Of a stretch of 64,000 nt of DNA, positions 9,033 through 21,000 are shown in pieces. The stretch's first letter is position 1. Each line of letters begins with the position of its first letter. The translations under genes were made by a program, and so were the position numbers. The DNA comes from Acanthopleura granulata (Eukaryota; Mollusca; Polyplacophora; Chitonida; Chitonidae). The notes under the pieces were generated by a model. It searched no databases. It worked only from the letters and a program-made list of their open reading frames with translations, and was not told the origin of the DNA. The stretch lies in assembly GCA_016165875.1 (NCBI GenBank), contig JABBOT010000080.1, forward strand, positions 32,366,299-32,430,298, given 5' to 3'.

Positions 9033-12000
9033 TCAATCGCCATAAACAGTGTATTCGGCATAGAAAAAGTTAGAGAACACCATGGCCACCTCCCGATCAC
9101 ATTTTTTCAGTACCTTCCATGCACATTTTGTCGTCTTCATACCTTGCCTGAAATTACAAATAAAATAAAATAATCAGATTGCATGATTTACGAAACTGAA
9201 ATACCGAAAAAAGAAAGAGGGTGATTTCGGCACCAAGATACAGAAAAGCTGACTTACCAGATGGAACTTTCCTCTACAAATGTTTGTCAAAGGCAACGTC
9301 TAATTTAATGGAGATATATTTATGAGTGAAGAAAACCAGGATTGCAAGAAAACCCCCCAGATATGAAGCATGAGCCGTACGTGTAAAATTAAAGATATTC
9401 TATTAGTATAATGCATTATGAAAAATAGAGCCGTTTCAGGCAATTTGATCTATAAAAACACTGTATTATTAGCAGTAGGAATTATCTTGAGTGGAAATTA
9501 TCGGGTGTACATGACTTCTCATCTGATTACGACCCCAGGCGTTCGCTAGAAATCAGCAGCGCGGACAGTAGCTGAGAAAGACCCTATGAAATCCATACAT
9601 CATCCGTGGCACCTTCTGTGTCAGCAGCCATGTGTGTGCAATATGTTTCCAAGGACTGGTTCGACTAAATATAAAGTGATATTATTCTACTACACTAAAT
9701 GTATTATATTGGTGTTAATGTATCCCAATTTGTGCCAAGCCTAAACAATGCTTACCACTTTTTAATTACATGAGGAACCATTATTTTGAGGTGGAATAAA
9801 TTCCTAGTCTCTTCTCTACCCCCCCCCCCACCTCCCCACCAATATACATACACACACGCACTTACAAACTCTCGTGTAAACAAGATAAAAATTAATATTT
9901 AGACAACGGAAATCGGACAAGTTCTTTCACTTTTCAACGTATTAGAGACGAAAAAGTAGCCTTTACACATAGAGTATTAAATTACGCGCCTAAGCTCAGC
10001 TTTGAAATCACCAAGTGGGTAACAATTTGGTAAGTGTAACTACTGGTCAAACAATTTTAAAACGGATAAGAATAAACAGTAATACAGCATTACCGCTTAA
10101 CAGAAATAGATGTTAGCAGGAGCATGGCATTCGAAAATAAAGTTGATGACATCACCACTGTGAGGAATGTGGAAGTGTTTCTAAACATTGCAATTGTGGA
10201 AAGCTTGACATGGAAACAACCAAGTGTGAGGTGTGTGCAAGGGTGAAGAATTTTGGTGTTGCCTTAAAAGACAGCCCACAGCTAAAGAAAATGTCCTTTA
10301 GCTTAGCCTCATAGCCTCAGATCCTATTTCATGCACACAAGGCCCGGGGATGCTTAAATCAGATTCAACATAAGAGATTAATTAACTATTTTCTAAAACA
10401 GAAGTGACGCACGTGGTGCATGTAGACAGTGCAACAACAACGCAATGCTAATAAAGCCTGGGTGTGCTGTAGCTATATACCAAAATATATATACATCCGT
10501 CAGATCAAAAACATTTAAGCAACACTTAATCCATCACGTGGGCTAGCTGATCGTTTTTTCTCATTCTTGAGAGTGTCCAAAATTTGCGCATGCGCTGCTT
10601 TCTTTCAAATTTAGCATACATACGAATAAAATAAGATAGTGAAAAAAAAAAAAAGAAAACAAAGAAAAGGTCTTTGCTACTTGATTCGAATAAGTAAACA
10701 CTACATCATATTTATCAAATGTTACATTCGCCTATATATAGCTATAAGTACAAAAGTGGATGCCGAATTCGTTCTCAATGCCATTAAATATTAACAGCGA
10801 AAAACTATTATTTTGAGACATCAGATAATAGTTCCGGCCAAATGTATTGTCAGCAGACATAAAATACACGCTATAGGCCTACTAATGAAAACAACCAAAT
10901 ATGAAATTAATACGGGTAGTAAATAAATGTACCAGCAGCACAAGAAGATTAATTCATCATTCCTATATATTCATATATCATACATTCGTGAGGCCATGAG
11001 CTTTTTCTTATCAGGGTGTAGTTGTTTTTTAAATTGTTACTTCAAATAACTTGACCATCGCTGAGTACACGTTACAGGGGTTGGTTGGGATTAGATAGGT
11101 ACGTACGACCTTCAGGCACCATATGATTTGTCTGAGTTGGGCATATTCCGTTGAAATAAAGTTTATTAAAATTACTAATAGGCATATGTACAGGTGAGTT
11201 CCTACATTTAAAGCTAAATAAAAACAACACCATATAGAGGACTTCCGCAAGCAAAACTAACAACTGTTATAACACTACATGGAAGACTTATATAGGCCTA
11301 GGTTACAAGCCTACGTATACGGCGTCCGTCATGGGCAAGATGTGACATTAATATGCAGGTTTAATGAACTAAATGAACTAATGAACTAAATATACACCAC
11401 ACGATGTATTTAAGTGTTGAAAAAATGCCTCTCGTATAAGGGACGCACATATATGTGGCAAATAGATACAGCACGCCGCGGCCTCATCGCCAGACAGCGT
11501 AGGCTAAGATAGTATTATGTTGTTGTTGTTGCACTGCCTATGTGAACCACTTGCGTCACTTCCGTTTGAGAAATTAGTTAATTAATGGCTTATATTAAAA
11601 CGGATTTAAGTATGCAGGCGTCTTATTTTTATTAAAGAGAATCTAGAAACAACTGAAACCAAGTTAAAAAAGCGTTGGTCTTGCCCTTTATCTGTCGCCC
11701 ATACAGGTACAATGTTTTAATTGATCTCAGCTAGAAAGGAGGTATCCGTTTAAGGTTATAAAAGCGCATTGATTTTCCATACTATTTACATAGTTAATTT
11801 GTCAACTTCAACCTACAAAATATATATCCCCAAACGTTTGCGTGGCGGTATGCCATAACACCATACACAGCTTGGACATTTCTCTACATCATATCAAGAA
11901 ATCAACCTGGCATGACCATCATTTTTTTAGCTGTTGCCCCTGGAAGTGAAGTAATAAAATTTTGTCATCTTGCAAACCTATAGAGGATGGGTGGATAGTA

Positions 12001-15000
12001 ACCCTGGCAAAAAGTTTTCACTTGTATCCAAAGTAGATAAAATTTTGGTATGTTTTAACTGGGTGTAAAACTACAGGAAAGAAAATGATAGTGTATAAAC
12101 AGCCTAGATTGTCTGTGTAGCAGTATCATCCATTGCTCCAGCACTCTTCAATTCGGAACCAACTCTTGGACCCAATTGCTCGAATTGCGCATGTGTAACC
12201 TTGATGTTTGGCTAAGCCTCATAAATCTGTTCCTCTTTCGCAGAAAACCAGCTCGTTTGCCTGTGGGATTCGAATTTGTACTACAACATCTCCGTTTCTC
12301 ATAACAGGGTGCTGAATTCCGCTGATAAGGATGACGCATATAGTTAACAGCAACCGACTGGCGTATTTTATGGAATTTTTAGGTCAAATCATTTTCCTGT
12401 ATCCAGTGTCACTATAGGAGATCCTTAGCTCAGCAATCGGTCCCGACCAATGTATGGATTTTACCCATTTCGTTAAAACTGAGTTTTAAAAGAAAAGTAA
12501 GAATGTTCTAAACAAAAGTGGTCATTGGACTTTACAGATGATGGGAATGTATTCGGTTTGATTTGTGATTCGTCCTTTACTGCCAAAAGAAAGGACCGAC
12601 CAATTAAGTGTATGCATTTGTCAATTAAGTATACCATATAAGGTTTAAAGAGTACACTTTATATATTTTTGTGATGTTGCATAACCGAAAAATCGCTCAA
12701 AGTCGCTCGAAAAAAGTTCAAAGTGATATCGCACATGATGAAACCGCCGCCATTCTATCACTTTAACTATAAACCGAAAACAGTCCTTTCCTCTGACGTC
12801 AAGCGAACACTGTTTCGCCTTACATAAGAAAGTGAGAAAAGGGTGACGCGACATCGTGTTTCCGATGTCCCTAAAATGGTATATATCCCATGGCATTGGA
12901 TGAATTCCAGAAAAAATCTTATAGAGTTACCAAGCATGTCAGAACAAAACGGCTATGACTGGTTAATTCTCTTTGCATACCGCCTCCTGGTTACCGTGTA
13001 TGAACATTTGCAGTCAGAGTAACATTAACCCCGCGTTTAAAAGTTTTCCATTGAGTCCAGGATCATGATTTGAGACCAGGCTTTGTTATATATGAAAGAA
13101 ACTTTGTTTATGAATGAGTGTTGAGCCTTCGGCAATAATACATCTCGACCATTTTGACTACACTTGTGCAATAATGCACAATATTTTCCTTAGCCACATA
13201 TACATGGTTATGTGTTATTTAAGAATGGTATATGTTTAATGTCCTTGTGCCAATACTCCATGTGTCTCCCTCTCTATGTGTGCCTTTCACTGCGCACTTG
13301 GATATAATTGACAACTTGTTATCAATCTGACCATTTAAGCCCTGTAAAAAGGCTCATACACTGTAAATAAAGCATAAAGTAAATAGCAAAATGCTATACA
13401 CCATTTCCTGATAAAAACATCGTGAACAAAACTGCATTCGGAATATACAATGGAAACTGAGAAACACTCATTCGTTTTTTTTTAATTCATGTACATATAT
13501 GTTACCCTTTGGTCGCTCACAGAAAATAAAATGCACACACAGAAAACGAGAGACAGAAAATAAGGTTTCCTGTCTCAAGCAAAATGACGCACTATAGCAA
13601 TTTTGGAATAGGTTTATAACTTGTCAACTAAGGCAGGTCGGTACAGTGGATAGATCACTACAGCCATAGATGACGGATGTGGGTAAAACGGCGTCAAAAT
13701 AACCAGATAGTCTAATATTATTAAACATATCATCTTTTTCAGCAACACATCTGCTACTATTTAACACATATCCAGGAGACAGTAATAATATCATTAAATT
13801 TATATAAATTTTCATTTAGTGAACTGCATTCATTTCTTAGTTAATTTCTTAATTCAACACAATATTTGAACGTCTGTGTATATATGATGGATAAAAGATA
13901 TGTTCTAGAACCGTCTTTAAAGGGACATGGTCGCACAAATAGTAGGTAGTTTTGCGTTATTACAGAATGACATGAATATTTGGTATTTTTCTCAAGAAGT
14001 AAAAGTTACAAGCGTTTCGTTAATTTCACCACCAGCATTGTACGTTAAGTGAATGTTTAAAAATAACACACAAACTGAAAACTCAAAAGTCTCTCAGAAT
14101 ATTTAAATGAAATGCTGTGAATTCAGTGGAAATGAAGCATGCGCACAGGGCTCGGTACACTTCATATGTAAACAAACGCGGCTGACGACACGCGTAAAAG
14201 AAGGACTTACGGCTCTCTCGTAACAGGATCGGCCAAAGAGGCGTAAAAGAGAGCTCAGCAGGCTGACAAGCAAGTCTAGAGTTGTAATTGGTGGCCAGTT
14301 GTCGAAAACCTAATGCTCGACAGGTGGGTCCAAATGTTGTTGTTGTTTTGACGGTGTTGAACATCGAACAGACACACGTTTCTGCTTCATAGTTTCATGA
14401 GAGCCTTGTTGGTAACCTTTTCTCAACCTTGTTTATGCTGCTATACTCTACGTGCATCAAAAATCGAAATTTCCCCAGTTCGTATCGCCAATAACGGGTG
14501 ATCCCGAACGCCTGCAGATATCCTTGGGGCTTTTCGGTTCAATATTAATGAGGCCAAATGGTCCGACCTCTTTAGGTTGAACTCGAACAACGACAAGAAT
14601 TCTCCGGCGTCGTACAAACTACATATTCAATGAATATTTTTAACCAACGTGACTGATTTAGTTTATGAACAAACTTCAAGACTTCGTTTAGAAGTTTAAA
14701 AATCCAACTGAATTTTGGTCAACCATGCCTCTTTAATTCCATGTAATTCCGTGGCCCGGTTTTTACTAAAACTGTCTACCTGACTTGTTTTACACTGGAA
14801 AGTTGTTCATTAATCTGATATAATCGACCAATATTTACAGGAACGGTCGCGAAGTCTCCACCAGCACTTTCTCCCAACATTTACATGCAGATTCTGTATA
14901 TTTATTTGCAGCTTCTTTTGTCGGAGTTCGGTTGTAATTTATCAGCAAATATGAGCATTATTATTCTTTAGTGAACTAAAAATGTACAGTCATCTGAAAC

Positions 15001-18000
15001 TGTCTGTGAATCTGCTCGATGCGTTATAACACACCTCGAGTTTTCTATACACATCAGCCAGCAAACTTAGCAAGTGTCAAGAGTCCTGTTTCTGTGGGGA
15101 CAAATTATATCTGACATGTGTTTATGGTAAACGCTGACCTGGTAAGGATGCATACGGTATTTACCTTAAAAAAATCACTAACACAGTGGCACTATTAGAT
15201 GCAAAATTCGGTCACAGAAATTTACTTTTGATGCTGAAACTTACATTTTGCTGGCTAGGAAATATCATCTTACCTTACAAAACAGACTTTCTTAGATCAA
15301 CAGAACTGTGAAAAATGAGTAAGTTAGTCATTTACGAAATTTTAGGTCCTGTACACCACGTTATTCGTCCTCTCATTGGACCTAGCATCTATAAACTAAG
15401 CCAACATACACGGTTTGTGGTACAACTGACTGTTCATAGTTAAAGGAAGAGGTAGCAAATCAATAATACGGGATATTAAAAGAAAGCAGACGACTTTTGC
15501 TTAATAATGAAATAAAATTCAAATTTTTTTGTCACTTTTTAAAATGATACCTTATATAGAAAACACGCCTTCTATTTGGACGCAGCCATTGTTTGAGGCC
15601 GTGCCACCATTAGCCAATCAGCCACCATGCCACCATTAGAGCCCTTGTAAAATCGGTGACGTATAGGACGCACCGTAGCCTTTTTCCTCAATGTGAACAA
15701 ATGTTAATGGCACAGTGGATTTTTAGTGATTCCTAACCAATGACAGGTACACAAATTAATATTCAAGAATTGACATTTGACATTAAGCTTATTTCATCTG
15801 ACCAATAATAATTTTTTTAAAGTTTTTGCACTATTTGTCTGTCTTTAAAATAACATCCTATCACATCAGTAAAAATGTTTAATCCAGGAAGCATAGACTA
15901 ACGTCTCACCGAAAGCGAACAAAGCATTGTTACACTTAGACTCGTCCAAATGAAGGTTGAACAGCTGGTTGTCAAACATATCCTGGGTGTCTATCAAATT
16001 AAAAACACAACATATCAACTTTAATGCCGAAGTTCACACACACACAAAAAGAACAATATTACTTGACCTCTTCGGGCGTATCCGACGTACGAAGTTGAGG
16101 GGGAAAAGGATAAAGTTTCATGCTTTCAGGTAGGACATCTTATAATCGGATCTTTTCGCGTCGCCTGTGGCCCCTGTTGTGCTTACAATGGTATGACGCA
16201 TCAGGAAAACACTGGACTGGTACATCATGACAAAGTTGCGGGGGGTTATACTTCATTATTTCACCCCCAAACCCGGTAAAAAATATCTATATAATAACGC
16301 TTTCCCCTAAATTCCTGATGTGTTTGTAAAGAAATAAAAAAGCTCGATATTTTTTTGGAAAATGCCATAGATACATCAATATGCAAGACAAACGGCTTGG
16401 CCCACTGTTCAAGACCACGACCTGCGGCCTTGTCCCCAAAAAGTCGGCCCGTCCGGTTTTTTTGTTTTTTCTTTTTCTTTCTGTTTTATAGACCTTAATA
16501 TGGCTTCTGTTGCAAATCCATCTAGACGCATAAAGTATTTAACGTTTTCCGAAAAACAGCAAACGTGTCAAAGTGTTGCACTTGGATAACGAAAACAGAT
16601 CAGATTTCACGACTTGTAACAGTAATGTTCATTATTTGCTGTCTCTTCCATTAATAAAAGAGTGAACTTTCCCCATGTGGTCTTAGTGCCCCCCACAAGC
16701 TGGGCGGTGTTCTTGACCACACTGGTTTACAGACAACCGTTGCACATGCGTGTGTACCTGGTCATTTTCCTCACTCACTGTTGAAATCAGCACCTTATCA
16801 AATTTTAAATTGTTACAGCAAAAATTCCTTAAATGAAGAAGTGCTAAATTGTTGTATGTACAACCTGATGCACCATGATGTTGGTTAAACCATTTTATAA
16901 GTCAGTTAAATTGAATACTAACTATGGCATTAGATGTTTCTCCTCTTGTATCCATCGAACACATAGTTGTAATAATGATAACGTACCTGTTTTGGCGTGA
17001 GCACGAATCATGACAAAATACTGGGCGATGGTAATCCTTGAGGGAAATACGTGGACGAAGAGGTTAGCGCGATAATAAAGCATATTGGCCCAGGCCCCTA
17101 TCACCAATGTGATCGCTGTGAGTTTAAGCCCACACCGGCTTACCCTCCGGTGGTATGTGGAAGGTCTGCCAATATCCTGCGGCTGGCGGTGGGTTTTCTC
17201 GAACTCTACCCGGTTTTCTCCCACCATAATGCTAACCGTAGTCGTGTAAGTGAATATTACTGAGTGCGACTTAAATCTCCAATCAAATAAACAAATAAAT
17301 AAATTAATAGTAATCCTTGATGAATGTAAAATGTATTAAGACTTTTCCTTTCGTGCATCTTGTACTTCTTTCATTTGTAAATGTCTTCCACGTTCAGAAA
17401 TATATAAATAAATTCAGTTCTCAGATAAATAATATTTTTACATTTCAGTGCTATATGCAAGGTTAGGCTAAGCTACTGATTACACAATACTGACTAATTT
17501 GATTTATGGATGAAAAATTTTAAAAATAGTGGAAAACCGATATATATACTTTAACCATGCAGTAAAACTATTGTGTTTCGTCACATCATAAACATACCAT
17601 GCCCATATCAACTGTATATCGCTTGATCTTTATGTTGGGCTCTAACATGTCTAAGTCGGGGGATGGTTCACCTCCGTAGAATCATCAGGCTTTCTATGTA
17701 CGGACGTAAATACAAAGCGCGTCGAAAATGGCTCGAAATAGTTAAAACCACAGCCTCCTTGGCATGAACACACAGCTGCTGACACAGAAGGAACCGCGGA
17801 CGGTGTAAGAATTTCGTAATCTGTCTCTCCCGCTGTCCGCACGGCTGATTTCTAGCAGTTGTGAGACGCGGACGCCTAAGGTCGCGTTCAGATATAAAAT
17901 CGTCAACACCCGCTAATTCCTACTTCAGGGTAATTCCTATTACAAATAATACAGTGTTTGTAATACTCACTACAGTTCTCAATTTCTAAAGATGGAACAC

Positions 18001-21000
18001 AAATTAAGATACACTTACTCAAGCAGATTCGTTTTCATCGATAAATATAGATATTAAATCCAAAGCGTTCTGGACATAGTCGTCACGCTTATGAAAGTAT
18101 TTAACTATTTCAGTTATCAGTGTCTTTTTTCCCACTGACAGGGTGAGATGAAAAGTCACCTTCCTTACATTAACTGAAGCTAATATGTCTGTAACTAGTA
18201 AAGCACTAGTGATATCGGAAGGTAAATACCGGTGGAGTACCGGGAGATTAATAATGGGGAAGACATGTAGATGGTGTACCTCTGTTTGATGGACTTGACT
18301 ACATCCCACGTAATTGTCTCTCCCTGAATGGCCAGTTCCATGTACTCTCTTTCAGCCTCATTGTTACTGTCCAAAATACACTTGTTGATGTTGTAATCAC
18401 GTGATTCTATACAAGCTTTGTTCTCCTCTATCACTGCAATATATAAAACAGATTTTTTTAATCATAAATAAGTGAAAATGACTGATAAGCTGATTGATCA
18501 GTTCATCGATTCTCTGATTCCTTGATTTGGCCCTCACATCGATTTCAACTTTTTTCCCGCCTTATAGCGACGAGATCTTCTGGCAGTAAGGCCACCTCAA
18601 GTGTAGTAGAGCACAACTAGCATTTCTTACGAGCGCAGATGTAGTTGCATACAGTAATAATTCTTGACATTTGATTGGCCTGTTCGTTTGTATGTTTCTT
18701 CCCTTTTGTGTTTCAGAGTATTAACAGAGGCCTATCTTGCAAAGTTCTGCCAGGGGGTATTGGTTGAAACTTGTGCGCAGTCTTACACTGAAAAGGTGTT
18801 AGAACTCCCTCCACTACTGCCAAGCTCCCCCTCAGGTCCTGTTAAGGTCGAGAGGATTAGGCTAAAGATTTCCTCAACCATGGCCCCTCATAAATTCTGC
18901 CAGGCAGGTGAACATGGATGTAAACGTAGAATTACTTCTTAGTCCTGGTAAAATCATAAAGCTGCTTCAATGAATAATAAGTATAACTGACGTCACAGGG
19001 GAAGCTGGCCGCCTCCGACTAGAATCGACCGCTCGACTGTCTTCATTATGACGGTGATCCTAATATTTTACGTAGCACTCTTGTTTTCCAAATAAATTCT
19101 CCCGATGATGAGTCAACTTTTATGTTCCATGAATCCAAATCGCACAATCCTACATTGATTCATTTGATCCAGATGTATTGGCAGTTTGCCCAATAAAACT
19201 CGGGATGATTGTGAGTTTCTCTCATGCCTGACCCTATTTCTTTCCGCCATAATGCTGGCTGTCGCCGTATTTGTTTTGCAACAAAAAACAGGAAAAAAAA
19301 TAAATAAAATAAACAGATGATCAGATTATGTGTACATTTCCTTACCGTCTGCTTTCGAGCATATAAACTGGAGTGCGCGATCGGACAGGTCGCTGAGACG
19401 GAGAAAGACCTCGTTTTCTTCTTCCCACCTCGAGAAAACACAGCGGGAATAGGCGTCCCTCAGACAGACGGACACATTACGTCTGTTCGGGGTCCTACAG
19501 ACAATCACCAGATGACATATTTATGTTTTGTGTCCTTTTAAAATATATGTATGTATATGCTTGGGATGTTACGTTGCACTTAACAACTTTTCGGTCATAT
19601 GACGACGATTTCAAAATTTAAAACCAGACACAACATCGAAGTAATCCAATGTTCGGGTGTACTGGCACCCCGAAGAGATCGAAAGATCGCCAACACTACG
19701 ACCGATTTGAAGTCAAAATCGGTTTTTAAATCAAAAATTGCATCATCTGAGCCACACAGTTTCAGGCGGTTATATCTTTATAATCTTTTTATATCATCGG
19801 GATCTTCGGGTAAAGTTGACTTCTGCATACGAGTACATGTAGTCTACATACACACACTACATACGGGTAGCCTATACACATATACTCCATATAGGAAGTA
19901 TATGTATATACATAGGCTTTATACAGGTATTTTATATATACAGACTACATACAGGTAGCCTATATACATAGACTATATATAGACTACACACAAGGAAGTA
20001 TATATACATATATAAATGGAAAAGATATATGTACCACTCATGCTGTAATTTTTTCTTCCTGTAATTTTTGAGGAGTTCTATATCATTTGGCAACAAGAGC
20101 TTGTACAAATTTTTTACTGCATGTTTTTGACACAATTCAAATACATTACCCTCATGAAGTCACTCTCTCATTTATATAACGCATCTCTGGGAGCAAGTCC
20201 TGTGTTAGAAGGTACCTGGCTAGAGTCCACAATTAATGCTACCCGCTTGGGAATGTACAACACCTGTTTAGTTCTCTGCTTTTTATAGATATATTTTCTT
20301 TCACAGACTTTTGTCATTTTTTGATTTTTTCCTTGTTGGGCGGCATCTTTTTGTGAGGCAGCTTTGAAAGTTTCATTCTTCAGGTCAAAATGTATGTTCT
20401 TTGCTCACACTCAGCAAAAGTAGTTAAAGACAGGGTTACATTGCCTCTCAGAGAGTGGTTTTTACCATTAGCAGTTTGGTCTGTCAGTTCCGCAAGTTAG
20501 CTATGATTTGATTTAGCGCTGCTTTAGTGGTGGAACCTTTGTTAAGGGAGATATGTTACTGTATACCGAGCTAAAAGTAGTATTAAAATGGCGAAGGCAG
20601 CTTGAGATGCTTCTCTGTCTCTGGCCTCAATTAATGTCGGAATAGAGATAGTTTTATGGACATAAGAAATAGAGAAATGGTCAGTGTATGTCAGTTAAAA
20701 ACTACTCCGAATGTGTGTAGTCTTCATAGACGTTTGTGAAAATAAAATAATCATACAGGGTCGCGGATCGAGAGAAGTCATGCGTAGAATTAGACATAAT
20801 TCATTTGTTTATTTATTTAACTGGTATTTTATGCCACACTCAAGATTATTTCACTTATACGACGGCGACCAGCATTATGGTGGGGAAACCCATGAACATC
20901 CGCAGGTTACAGACAGATCTCTCTGCGCACTGTTTAGTTATAACAGGAAGATAGTAGTTACATTTCTTCAGATTTAAAAATTTTCTTTTGGGGTTGTGAA

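Noticed and set aside
13624..13815. Minus-strand frame beginning MKIYINLMILLLSPG as a secreted peptide
   Set aside because: The leader-like start is AT-rich and isolated in gene B intron 4, with no promoter, family match or second exon.
17651..17842. 63-residue minus-strand frame with several cysteines as a gene exon
   Set aside because: It lies in dispersed repeat D, whose other copy at 9430-9690 does not keep the frame.
18019..18168. Minus-strand frame ending RDDYVQNALDLISIFIDE as the last exon of gene B
   Set aside because: It lacks the cysteine pair and the NFxY motif. Its only phase-2 acceptor (ATGTAAG) has no pyrimidine tract, and a strong GTAAGT follows its stop.
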